Source of the DNA: Bacillota bacterium
GTDB taxonomy: Bacteria > Bacillota > Clostridia > Christensenellales > Aristaeellaceae
Direction of reading: 5' to 3'
DNA: 9,503 nucleotides
NCBI GenBank assembly: GCA_023411375.1
Contig: JAEYOW010000020.1
Coordinates: 1-9,503 of the forward strand
Shown here: positions 1 through 6,102 of the stretch, one piece after another
How the letters are laid out: every line of letters begins with the position of its first letter
Numbering within the stretch: position 1 is the stretch's first letter
Notes under the pieces: generated by a model
What the model saw: the letters and a program-made list of their open reading frames with translations, nothing else
The model's database searches: none
Told to the model about the DNA's origin: nothing
Position numbers and translations under genes: made by a program

Positions 1-84
1 CCGGGATACATCCGGCAAACGGCATAGCTTGTCCACAGAGAGCCCGGAGCGATCGGCGGCGATATACCGATACTTATCCTCTAT
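1..84 (-). CDS. IS3-family transposase OrfB, N-terminal fragment cut by the window edge
   Basis: Reading the minus strand from 84 to 1 gives 28 open codons, IEDKYRYIAADRSGL followed by SVDKLCRLPDVSR. This matches the usual start of IS3-family OrfB, where a 'KY.FI..' segment leads into a helix-turn-helix of the 'CR.L.VSRSGYY' type before the DDE integrase core. The core would lie left of position 1 and cannot be seen. The frame differs from OrfA by +1 (equivalently -2), and there is a TAA in this frame just upstream (112-114), so OrfB is either made by frameshifting from OrfA or starts at a non-ATG codon such as the ATA at 82-84. Identification rests on a short stretch, but its position directly after OrfA makes it secure. 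Confidence 0.75.
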   Translation of the reverse strand, partial: MEDKYRYIAADRSGLSVDKLCRLPDVSR

Positions 85-406
85 GGTTTTGAAAGTATGC
101 CGACGGATTTTTTAGGACGTCAATCACTCCGCCCTTTTGTGTGAGCTGCTTTCGCAGCGAACGGTTCTCTGCCTCCAACTCCCGCAGTCGTTTGGAATCC
201 CGGTTTTGACGGTCTGCCGTACCCGGCGTTATGCCCGATGCTTTCAGCCGGCTCCGCAGGGTGTCAATGCAGATGCCCAGCTCCGCCGCCACCTCCCGGC
301 TTGGCCGTCCCTGTTCCGACACCATCTTAACTGCTCCTTCCCGGAATGCTTCGTCATACCTTGGCGGTGCTCCCCGTTTGCTTTTACTTGCTTTGTTGTT
401 GCTCAT
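74..406 (-). CDS. IS3-family transposase OrfA (helix-turn-helix and leucine zipper)
   Basis: A 110-residue protein with a basic N-terminus (about residues 1-15), a helix-turn-helix of the transposase type at about 16-58 (RYDEAFREGAVKMV, then REVAAELGICIDTLRSRLK), and a charged coiled-coil at about 70-100 (RLRELEAENRSLRKQL). In the IS3 family OrfA binds the element's ends and the zipper mediates pairing with the OrfAB transposase. The ATG at 404-406 has AAAGGGG about ten bases upstream and a good promoter further up. Near the 3' end six A residues (108-113) occur in CTA AAA AAT. Slipping back one base there would end the protein as LKKSVGILSKP, with a stop at 81-83 that overlaps the first OrfB codon. 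The tail as read in the zero frame (NPSAYFQNHRG) looks less natural. So the A run is either the programmed slippage site or has lost one base. Confidence 0.88.
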   Translation of the reverse strand: MSNNKASKSKRGAPPRYDEAFREGAVKMVSEQGRPSREVAAELGICIDTLRSRLKASGITPGTADRQNRDSKRLRELEAENRSLRKQLTQKGGVIDVLKNPSAYFQNHRG

Positions 407-429
407 GGTTCTTGTCCCCTTTCCTTTCC

Positions 430-458
430 ATTGTACCGAATGTTTTTTTGTCCTTCAA
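430..458 (-). promoter_or_regulatory. Promoter of the IS3 orfA gene
   Basis: On the minus strand TTGAAG (453-458) and TACAAT (430-435) are separated by 17 bases that include a run of seven A. Both hexamers are near the sigma-A consensus. The promoter sits about 24 bases before the orfA start codon and just inside the probable left end of the element, the usual place for a transposase promoter. Confidence 0.7.
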
Positions 459-587
459 TTCGGGTAGGGGGCAACTGCGTATGGACAGCCTACGATGTCC
501 TATGGTGGATTGGTAACGGCTTTAATCGCGCCGACATCTAAAAAGATTGAGCAAGGCAAGATAAAGCCTGCTCTGATGAAAAAGGAC

Positions 588-669
588 TTGCATCAAAACC
601 TCCTCATGATTCACTGACCTATCATTGAGAAGGCAAGTCGGCTTGTTGATGCAATTTTGTTTTTATTTT
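588..669 (+). repeat. Inverted repeat followed by a T-rich tract in a gene-free stretch
   Basis: TTGCATCAA at 588-596 is the reverse complement of TTGATGCAA at 646-654. On the plus strand the second arm runs directly into a T-rich tract (TTTTGTTTTTATTTT, 655-669). The loop of 49 bases is long for an intrinsic terminator, so the meaning is unclear. The rest of the interval between the insertion sequence and the next gene (479-734) holds no convincing gene. One 33-codon minus-strand frame with no start codon, ending DVGAIKAVTNPP near 500, may be a remnant. Confidence 0.3.
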
Positions 670-734
670 ACAAATGTTACAAAAAGAGAATTGCATTGAA
701 AGGATTTATCGAATCCAAATGCCATAATCACGGA

Positions 735-1586
735 CTATTCCGTGCAAATTACTGTATACATACCGTCCGGCCGGACAAGCGTATCCTGATAGAATTCAAG
801 TGTGGCTATGACATCTCCGGCTGTGTTCAGAATGGAATAGAGTATGGTTCCTCCAGTGACGGACAGTGCATTGCGCTTTCCCGTTACAATACACTGTTGG
901 AGCTTAATAAAGATGGCTCTTGCTTCGTCATCCGTCACCTCGCGCGGAATCAACCCTGACTCGCAATCATAATCACTTACTTCGATTTTTGCATTTTGCA
1001 AGTCTGCTGCTGTAAGACCCATAAATGCCATCAATGATATCGTCTGGAAGCCGGATGGAGCCATCAACCCATGCCCCGCATAGTCCGTTACATCAGGAAA
1101 AGACTGACGCAGTAAGGCGTACAGAGCCTGCGCGCTTGCGTCCATGTTTTCCCGCGAATCGTCGCCGGAGGTTCCCAGCAAAATGATCTCACGCGCCCCG
1201 TCCGCTGCGTATCGAACGGCATAGCTGCTTTGCGTTCCCGCATCGTTTGCAGAGCCGCCCATTTGAACATCGTCCTCTGACACGCTTGCAATCAGGCTTT
1301 CCATATCCATGATCGTTTGGCTGTCCAACGTGCCGATGCGTTGGGCAATGGATTGTTTGTCGAGATAATCCAGTCGTTCATCGGCGCTATAGGGAAAACC
1401 CAAATCATTTGATTCGCGTGAGAAATACCACAAACCACCTTCTTCATCCACATAGCCTACTTCTATGCGATCTCCCCAGCCTTCTTGCGCATAACAGGTC
1501 ATCAGCACAATGTGCGGTGTTTCTGCCAAAGCCGTGGAACTCATGGTTAAAAATAGGATCACCAACAGGCAAAGAACCTTTTTCAC
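735..1586 (-). CDS. Secreted protein of unknown function
   Basis: I do not recognise the family. The protein starts with a clear type I signal peptide: two lysines, a hydrophobic stretch (VLCLLVILFLTM) and the cleavage motif STALA|ET, leaving a mature part of about 260 residues that is soluble, acidic and without further membrane segments. The frame is open upstream to an ATG at 1599-1601, but that codon lies inside the sequence ATGGAGGTGAATACA. Its GGAGG (1595-1599) stands eight bases before a GTG at 1584-1586, so translation almost certainly starts at the GTG and gives MKKVLCLLVILF. The ATG has no ribosome binding site of its own. The mature part contains two cysteines (in SDYDCESGL and QCIVTG) besides one near its start and one at the very end. 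It stands alone, between the insertion sequence and a gene remnant, so the context gives no function. Confidence 0.75.
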   Translation of the reverse strand: MKKVLCLLVILFLTMSSTALAETPHIVLMTCYAQEGWGDRIEVGYVDEEGGLWYFSRESNDLGFPYSADERLDYLDKQSIAQRIGTLDSQTIMDMESLIASVSEDDVQMGGSANDAGTQSSYAVRYAADGAREIILLGTSGDDSRENMDASAQALYALLRQSFPDVTDYAGHGLMAPSGFQTISLMAFMGLTAADLQNAKIEVSDYDCESGLIPREVTDDEARAIFIKLQQCIVTGKRNALSVTGGTILYSILNTAGDVIATLEFYQDTLVRPDGMYTVICTE

Positions 1587-1790
1587 TGTATTCACCTCCA
1601 TTGTGTTCTCATATTAAAGAAACGATTGTAAAGCCAATTTGTTCCTTCCCGTATTCGGTTATCATATACTCTGCTATTGGCGTATCATTCACTTACGATC
1701 TCGGTGTGGCAGGGAACATGCATATATGCTATATCTTCTATCAGTTCCTTCAAAAACTCTTTATTGCCATAATCGCATATTTTAAGGGAA

Positions 1791-2183
1791 TCACAATAAA
1801 GGGCTAAATTGAGCGGATGATCCCACAGGTTGGGGAATCTGTATCGCTTCATCGGTCATAGCCACAACCTGCTGGGCAGCACTGCGCAAAGCTAATGAGG
1901 AAAGTTCTCTTTCATGGTTTGGCGCAAGTACCTTGATTCTGATCCGGCGATTGGAGGCTCTGATATGTCGTAAATAGTGGGAAATATAAGCGTTGTACTC
2001 GTCGCAAACAGTCAATAGGAAAGTGCCGCAGCCTTCTTTCAGCCATTGTGACACAGCACTACCAATTAAACGAACGAACCAATCGCATCTTATGCAAGAA
2101 GGTGACACGAGGGCATTATGAAGCACAGCAAGCTCCTCAATGAGATGAACAGCGCCTTCGTTTCCAATGCGGGTTTGTGACAA
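1791..2183 (-). pseudogene. Open frame without a proper start, probable gene remnant
   Basis: I do not recognise the product. The frame encodes about 130 residues of normal composition (for example HLIEELAVLHNALV and FLLTVCDEYNAYISHYLRHI, which read like soluble helices and a core strand). The first possible start is a TTG at 2181-2183 with no ribosome binding site. The frame stays open a further 19 codons upstream, through one arm of the inverted repeat at 2212-2252 (AIPYAQSDSGAFSITV), and meets a stop inside the other arm. There is no ATG until near the C-terminus. This suggests the 3' part of a larger gene whose 5' part was lost. A short intact gene with a TTG start is the alternative. There is no terminator-like structure after the stop. 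Confidence 0.4.
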
Positions 2184-2211
2184 AACTGTGATTGAAAAAG
2201 CGCCGCTATCG

Positions 2212-2252
2212 CTTTGGGCATAAGGGATTGCGCGAACCCCTTATGCCCAAAG
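2212..2252. repeat. 15-bp perfect inverted repeat with an 11-base loop
   Basis: CTTTGGGCATAAGGG (2212-2226) is exactly complementary to CCCTTATGCCCAAAG (2238-2252). The hairpin is strong on either strand. On the minus strand a CTTTTT run follows some 15 bases later, too far for a standard intrinsic terminator, and the plus strand shows no T tract. It lies at the upstream edge of the gene remnant, where it could mark the junction at which the 5' part was lost, or be a copy of a small dispersed repeat. Confidence 0.6.
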
Positions 2253-2303
2253 TGTGCCTAAAAGGGGCAAAAATACAGAGGGTCACATTTTTGAGGGCTT
2301 TCA

Positions 2304-2341
2304 CAAAAAGAAGAAGCCCCTGAAACCTAATAATTTCAAGG
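2304..2341 (-). terminator. Intrinsic terminator of the tRNA-Val gene
   Basis: Nine bases after the encoded CCA of the tRNA, the minus strand reads CCTTGAAA (2334-2341), an eight-base loop, and TTTCAGGG (2318-2325), an eight-pair stem with one G-U pair. It is followed by the pyrimidine tract CTTCTTCTTTTT. Position and form fit a tRNA terminator. An alternative pairing of GGGCTT with AAGCCC just downstream (2295-2319) is also possible. Confidence 0.6.
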
Positions 2342-2350
2342 ACTTCCGTG

Positions 2351-2427
2351 TGGTGGGATTAGTAGGGCTCGAACCTATGACCTCCACGATGTCAACGTGG
2401 CGCTCTAACCAACTGAGCTATAATCCC
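2351..2427 (-). tRNA. tRNA-Val (anticodon GAC)
   Basis: The minus strand from 2427 to 2351 folds as a 77-base tRNA with the CCA encoded. The acceptor stem GGGATTA/TAATCCC is perfect. The D arm is GCTC-AGTTGGTTA-GAGC and the anticodon stem is CCACG/CGTGG with loop TTGACAT, so the anticodon is GAC and reads GUC/GUU valine codons. The T loop is TTCGAGC. The outermost pair of the T stem (ATAGG/CCTAC) is an A-C mismatch, a small oddity. The discriminator base is A, as usual for valine tRNAs. Confidence 0.95.
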
Positions 2428-2472
2428 ATCTCCACGCTGTTGTAAAGATAAACCTCACATACAGCGTAGATA

Positions 2473-2501
2473 ATTTTATCACAAACCGCTGGAAAATGCA
2501 A
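2473..2501 (-). promoter_or_regulatory. Promoter of the tRNA-Val gene
   Basis: On the minus strand TTGCAT (2496-2501) and TAAAAT (2473-2478) are spaced by exactly 17 bases. The expected start would give a leader of about 40 bases before the mature tRNA. The stretch between the GH65 stop codon and the tRNA (2428-2546) contains this promoter and only a weak A/T-rich inverted repeat near 2517-2540. I see no real terminator for the GH65 gene, so some read-through into the tRNA is possible. Confidence 0.6.
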
Positions 2502-2546
2502 TACCCAGGCAGCATAAATTTCCGTCCGTAATTTTATGGCCTCCCG

Positions 2547-4685
2547 TCACCCCAATTGCTCATCCCTGCTTATCCCCGTCACAAAGGTGCCGTCACTGTC
2601 TGCCCGTACCTCCACAACGCACCTCTCTCCCCCGTGCCATAACGGAACCCTTACACGCTTCCACCCCTTTGGCAGCGCGGGCTTTGCCACCGGCCGCCCG
2701 CTCTCAAACCGCAGGCCGAGGAAGCCATACAGCAACACCATATATGCGCCTCCCGCTGCCGCCGGATGCGTCCCTCCAATATACACAAGCCCGGCCCACT
2801 GCTTTCCTCCGCCCATGATATCAGCCTCAGCGGAGCGCAAAAACAGCGGATAGGCTTCCTCCGTGCGGCCGGTCTTACAGGCGCACAGCGCGTACATGCA
2901 TGCGCTCAGACTGCTGCCATGCTCTGTGCGCGGGCTGTAATAAGTATAGTTTGCTTCTTCCACCCAGCGCGGCTGCCCATTCAGCAGCATAAGCATCGCA
3001 ATCACGTCGGCCTGTTTAATCACCTGCGTATGCGCCGCCACGCCATACGCTCCGCCCCAGTACTCGCGCGGGTCCAGCAGACGGCCGCGAACTTCGTCCA
3101 CGTCCGCATCCTCCAAAGCGAAATAACCGTCAAACTGCGCAATCACCCCCGTGGCCGGCTCCGGGCGCTGCCGCTTCAGTTTTCGGGCGGCGTCGGCAAA
3201 AGCGTCCAGCTCTTCCGCATCCAGCCCCGGCAAATAGCGTGGGCAAAGCTCGTGGGCGCGCATAATCGTCATGCGCGCCATCTCGTTGGTATAGGCGTTG
3301 TTGTTGACCCGCTCGTGATACTCGTCCGGACCGACAACATCGTTCAGGTCGTATTCCGTCCTTCCCATACGCCTGCTTAAAAGGCTCAGGTAAAACCGCG
3401 CGCATTCCAGCAGTACGCGCGCGCCGCCGCCGCGCAGCAAACTATCGTCCCCCGTCCGCGCCAGGTACTTGCACAGCCCGTATACCACCGCCGCGCTGAT
3501 GTGTACCTGCTTATCCCGAAAATACGTACGCATGGGACGTCCCGTAAATACGTCGGTTACATTGTAATCCGAGCACCCGTCCACGCCGCCCTCCTGGCTC
3601 TCCCACGCGTAAAAAGCGCCGTCAAGGCCGTACTCCGCCGCCTTTGCCAGCGCGCCGGGCAACGTGTCGATGCGGTAGCGCAGCAAGGTCCTGGCAACCT
3701 CCGGCATGGCGCTTAGGTAGAAATCGAGCATGAAGATCTCGGTATCCCAGAACACCGCGCCCTTGTAGGTCTGCCCGGACAACCCGCGCGCGGGCACGGA
3801 AAGGCTTGGGCCATGCCGGGGCGCGACGCTTATCAGGTGGTATAGCGAATAGTTGAGCGCAAACTCCGCGCGCTCGTCACCCTCAATTTCCACGCGCGCG
3901 TCCGCCCACAGGTCTGCCCACACCCTTCGCTGCGCAGCCAACAGCCCGCCGTAGCCATCCGCCCCGGTCACGGCGCTCAGGGCGGCGGCTCCCGGATCGG
4001 TCAAGTCGTTGGTGGTGTACACGGCCGCAATCACGTCAAACACAAGTGTCTCGCCCGCGCGCAGCGGCAGCGTCCATAGCGAAAGCCCATCCTCAAGCGG
4101 CGCGGCGCATTCCTCCGGCAGCGTGGTTCGCCATGCCACGCATACCTCCTGGCCCGCGTCCGTCCGGGCGCGGCAGATGCGCGGGTTGCTTACCTCATGC
4201 AAAAAACATTCATAATGCGGGCCGTGAATATCCCATACGCGCTGATCGACGCCCGCCTCCAATTCAACAATGCGATCCCGTTCGGCGGTCAGCGAGACGC
4301 GCTGCGCGAGCAGATGAGGCTGCTCCATACAGCAAAAACGTTCCTGTGCCACACGCAGCGTGCCCATTTGCGCTGTAAAAACCGTTTCCCGGCGAAAAAC
4401 GCCGTCCGCAATGTCCAACGATACTCGGTGGCTCTCGAACGGGCTATCTGGAAGCGCCGCGCCGCGCACCTTCACATACATCGGATTCGGCGCGTTGAGC
4501 GGCTCGCGCCAGCCGCTCCCTTTCCGATGGGTAATACCGGCCAAGTTTACCGCGGCCAATTGCTCCGGACCAAATTCGCCCAGGGTTCCGCGCACGCCCA
4601 TATAGCCGTTGCCAACCAGAAAACGGTTGCCGTTATCCGCGTCCTGCGCGGGATCGTAGCCGGTGCGCTCCAGCAGAGTTCGCAT
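2547..4685 (-). CDS. Glycoside hydrolase family 65 disaccharide phosphorylase
   Basis: This 712-residue cytoplasmic enzyme has no signal peptide and belongs to the maltose/trehalose/kojibiose/nigerose phosphorylase family. Such enzymes use phosphate to split an alpha-linked glucosyl disaccharide into beta-glucose 1-phosphate and the acceptor sugar. The N-terminal beta-sandwich opens with the family hallmark NRFLVGNGYMGVRGT (residues 20-34). The (alpha/alpha)6 barrel carries FWDTEIF (312-318), the catalytic motif GPDEYHE (452-458) with Glu455 as the expected general acid, IKQADV (556-561), the phosphate-site motif HGSSLS (589-594) and the downstream IGGTHPAAAGG (636-646). It is somewhat shorter than typical members (about 750-790 residues). 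The start is supported by AGAGGTG six bases upstream. A LacI-type operator (4700-4717) lies just before that site. The linkage specificity cannot be read from the sequence by eye. A GH65 hydrolase is less likely given the phosphate-site motif and the importer nearby. Confidence 0.9.
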   Translation of the reverse strand: MRTLLERTGYDPAQDADNGNRFLVGNGYMGVRGTLGEFGPEQLAAVNLAGITHRKGSGWREPLNAPNPMYVKVRGAALPDSPFESHRVSLDIADGVFRRETVFTAQMGTLRVAQERFCCMEQPHLLAQRVSLTAERDRIVELEAGVDQRVWDIHGPHYECFLHEVSNPRICRARTDAGQEVCVAWRTTLPEECAAPLEDGLSLWTLPLRAGETLVFDVIAAVYTTNDLTDPGAAALSAVTGADGYGGLLAAQRRVWADLWADARVEIEGDERAEFALNYSLYHLISVAPRHGPSLSVPARGLSGQTYKGAVFWDTEIFMLDFYLSAMPEVARTLLRYRIDTLPGALAKAAEYGLDGAFYAWESQEGGVDGCSDYNVTDVFTGRPMRTYFRDKQVHISAAVVYGLCKYLARTGDDSLLRGGGARVLLECARFYLSLLSRRMGRTEYDLNDVVGPDEYHERVNNNAYTNEMARMTIMRAHELCPRYLPGLDAEELDAFADAARKLKRQRPEPATGVIAQFDGYFALEDADVDEVRGRLLDPREYWGGAYGVAAHTQVIKQADVIAMLMLLNGQPRWVEEANYTYYSPRTEHGSSLSACMYALCACKTGRTEEAYPLFLRSAEADIMGGGKQWAGLVYIGGTHPAAAGGAYMVLLYGFLGLRFESGRPVAKPALPKGWKRVRVPLWHGGERCVVEVRADSDGTFVTGISRDEQLG

Positions 4686-4699
4686 GCAAACACCTCTTT

Positions 4700-4717
4700 A
4701 AGTTCAACGTTAAACTT
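4700..4717. promoter_or_regulatory. Probable LacI-type operator before the GH65 gene
   Basis: AAGTTCAACGTTAAACTT is an 18-base near-palindrome centred on CG in which eight of nine base pairs match. It lies between the lacI stop codon and the ribosome binding site of the GH65 gene. The same core, ACGT with GTTT/AAAC arms, recurs at three sites between lacI and the importer operon. I find no strong promoter in the short gap upstream (4718-4759), so this site may control a weak promoter there or block read-through from lacI. Confidence 0.6.
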
Positions 4718-4759
4718 CCGCTAAAAATCTCAGTTTTGAAAACAACGCCGGCGGACGCT

Positions 4760-5785
4760 CTACGCGCGTCCATTTTCCCGCAGGTCGCGCACGCTCTCAC
4801 GTTCTGTAAGCGATACAGGGAAGATATACGGCTCCGCGCTCTTGCCCCGCTCAATGGCGTTGAGAAGTAACTCCACGGCTAACTCCCCGCGCCCCACCAC
4901 GTCCTGATGCACGGTGGTCAGGGGCGGGCAGTTAATGCGGCTGATATTCATATCATCAAAGCCGATGATGCTTACCTCCTGTGGAACCCGCCGTCCGGCC
5001 ATCGTCAACCCGGTTGAAAGCTCCGCGGCCAGAATATCGGCGGTGGCAAAAATGGCGGTATAGTCGGCCCGCGCGGCAAGCCTGCGCCCCAGCGCCACGC
5101 CGTCCTCAATGGAAAAGCTGGACTCATAAATGTTTTCTGCTTGCACGGGCAAGCCATATTCGCTCAACGCGCGGCTGTAGCCAGAAAAGCGCTCGCGGAT
5201 AACGCCCTCCTTTTCCATGCGCGGGCAGCAGAACAAAATTTCGCGGTGTCCCCGCTCCAGCAGGTAGCGGGTTGCGATATAACCGCCCTTTTCATCCTCC
5301 AGCCTTATCTGCAGGCTGTGCTCGTCCTCGATATAGCTGTCGATCAGCACAAAGGGCTTTTTCTGCCCGCGAAGGCTCTTGTACAGTTCCCGGGGAAAGA
5401 TGCCCGTCAAAATCAATCCGTCGATGTTCCAGTTGCTCAGCAGAGAATGCAGCTCCTCGACGCTATCCACGGTGCGCACCATCAAAAAATAATCGTTTTT
5501 ACGAAGCGTCTGCTCAATGCCCGAAAGCAATACGCTGTGGAACGGGTCCTGAAAGAAACCGCCGCTCTCCAGCGGCACCAGATGGTTGATGACCCCAACG
5601 ATGCGTGAAGCGTTGCTGACCAGCGCGCGCGCGGACATGTTGGGCACATAGCCCTCCTGCTCGATAGCGACGCGGATACGCTCCACGGTTTCAGCGGATA
5701 CACGCTGGTGTTTGCCATGCAGCACGTTGGATACGGTGGTAGGGCTTACCCCGACAATACGGGCGATATCCTTGATCGTTGGCAT
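4760..5785 (-). CDS. LacI-family transcriptional regulator of the sugar locus
   Basis: A full-length 341-residue member of the family. The N-terminal helix-turn-helix is TIKDIARIVGVSPTTVSNVL (3-22), followed by the third helix (RVSAETVERIRVAIEQEGY) and the hinge helix YVPNMSARALVSN (46-58). The rest is a periplasmic-binding-protein-like sensor domain, ending with the typical IIGFDDMNISRINCPPLTTVHQD (split here as IIGFDDMN, 273-280, and PPLTTVHQD, 287-295) and TERESVR near the C-terminus. It should bind a palindromic operator as a dimer and release it on binding a sugar or sugar phosphate. AGGAGG stands six bases before the ATG, and an extended -10 promoter lies upstream. One operator half-site overlaps its -35 region, which points to autoregulation. 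It sits between the genes it most likely controls: GH65 on its own strand (gap 74 bases) and the divergent importer operon. Confidence 0.95.
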   Translation of the reverse strand: MPTIKDIARIVGVSPTTVSNVLHGKHQRVSAETVERIRVAIEQEGYVPNMSARALVSNASRIVGVINHLVPLESGGFFQDPFHSVLLSGIEQTLRKNDYFLMVRTVDSVEELHSLLSNWNIDGLILTGIFPRELYKSLRGQKKPFVLIDSYIEDEHSLQIRLEDEKGGYIATRYLLERGHREILFCCPRMEKEGVIRERFSGYSRALSEYGLPVQAENIYESSFSIEDGVALGRRLAARADYTAIFATADILAAELSTGLTMAGRRVPQEVSIIGFDDMNISRINCPPLTTVHQDVVGRGELAVELLLNAIERGKSAEPYIFPVSLTERESVRDLRENGRA

Positions 5786-5826
5786 GGAACTCCTCCTGAA
5801 AATGCTGCTTTCGCATCTTTTCTGTT

Positions 5827-5855
5827 ATTATAGCATACTATTTTGAGAAATGAAA
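5827..5855 (-). promoter_or_regulatory. Promoter of the lacI-type regulator gene
   Basis: The minus strand has a perfect TATAAT (5827-5832) preceded by TGC, an extended -10. A poor -35 (TTTCAT, 5850-5855) stands at 17 bases. The expected transcript start is some 35 bases before the start codon. The operator-like site at 5848-5865 covers the -35 region, so the repressor would shut its own promoter. Confidence 0.7.
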
Positions 5856-5865
5856 CGTAAAACCT
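5848..5865. promoter_or_regulatory. Operator-like site over the lacI promoter (O1)
   Basis: AAATGAAACGTAAAACCT contains the strong half-site CGTAAAACC shared exactly with the site in the importer leader, and nearly with the one beside the importer promoter. The other half is degenerate, so this should be the weakest of the four. Its centre is 32 bases from that of the next site, about three helical turns. Confidence 0.45.
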
Positions 5866-5880
5866 TAAAATATTTTTATT

Positions 5881-5896
5881 GGTTTTGCGTAAAACC
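5881..5896. promoter_or_regulatory. Operator-like palindrome next to the importer promoter (O2)
   Basis: GGTTTTGCGTAAAACC pairs at seven of eight positions around a central CG. It ends four bases before the -35 hexamer of the importer promoter, where a bound repressor would hinder RNA polymerase. The motif matches the sites at 4700-4717, 5848-5865 and 6005-6022. Confidence 0.6.
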
Positions 5897-5899
5897 CTA

Positions 5900-5928
5900 T
5901 TGACAATCCTTCGCGTGGATGATATGCT
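5900..5928 (+). promoter_or_regulatory. Promoter of the sugar importer operon
   Basis: TTGACA (5900-5905) is a perfect -35 and TATGCT (5923-5928) stands 17 bases downstream as -10. Transcription would start near 5935 and give a leader of about 165 bases before the binding-protein gene, which contains one more operator-like site. In the rest of the divergent region (5786-6102) I see no other clear element and no recognisable riboswitch. Confidence 0.75.
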
Positions 5929-6004
5929 TACCCCATCAACCAGACAACGGAACCGCCAGAGCAGAACAGCCCGAAGGTGCTATGGCAATATACAAAGGCT
6001 TGAT

Positions 6005-6022
6005 AAGTTTAACGTAAAACCT
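6005..6022. promoter_or_regulatory. Operator-like site in the importer leader (O3)
   Basis: AAGTTTAACGTAAAACCT is a near-palindrome (seven of nine pairs) with the same ACGT core. Its left half equals that of the GH65 operator in reverse orientation, and its right half equals that of the lacI promoter site. It lies about 70 bases after the expected transcription start. Its centre is 125 bases from that of O2, close to twelve helical turns, so the two could be bridged by a repressor tetramer, or this site could act as a roadblock. Confidence 0.55.
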
Positions 6023-6102
6023 TCTTTATCACCGGATGGATTGGCCTAAAAGGCAGGCCATCAGCATAGAAACGCACCCCAATAGGAGAAGGAGGCAATT
6101 CC

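Larger units (their letters stand above)
1..478 (-). mobile_element. Left part of an IS3-family insertion sequence
   Basis: The element consists of orfA, the start of orfB in another frame, and a leader of about 70 bases in front of orfA that carries its promoter. On the minus strand the outer end probably lies near 478, where TTGCCCCCTACCCG starts a GC-rich stretch that resembles a terminal repeat. The exact boundary is an estimate, because the other end lies outside the window and neither the inverted repeat partner nor the target duplication can be compared. Confidence 0.7.

Noticed and set aside
501..520. Resemblance of TGGTGGATTGGTAACGGCT to the antisense of the tRNA-Val 3' end (2351-2370), as a possible attachment site
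   Set aside because: The match needs a gap and several mismatches, and no integrase is visible, so chance is the better explanation.
137..541. Plus-strand open frame across the insertion sequence end
   Set aside because: It is antisense to OrfA and crosses the element boundary; composition is not protein-like.
2254..2445. Small plus-strand open frame around the tRNA
   Set aside because: It reads through the antisense of the tRNA and its terminator, so it is not a gene.
4197..4724. Open frames on the plus strand within the GH65 gene
   Set aside because: Shadow frames of a gene whose catalytic motifs are all present on the minus strand.
4746..4753. CGCCGGCG palindrome after the regulator gene as a terminator
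   Set aside because: It has no room for a loop and no T tract directly behind it; transcription could run on into GH65.
5851..5864. CcpA binding site (cre) at TGAAACGTAAAACC
   Set aside because: The spacing between TG and the central CG is one base too short for the cre consensus, and the site fits the locus-specific operator set better.
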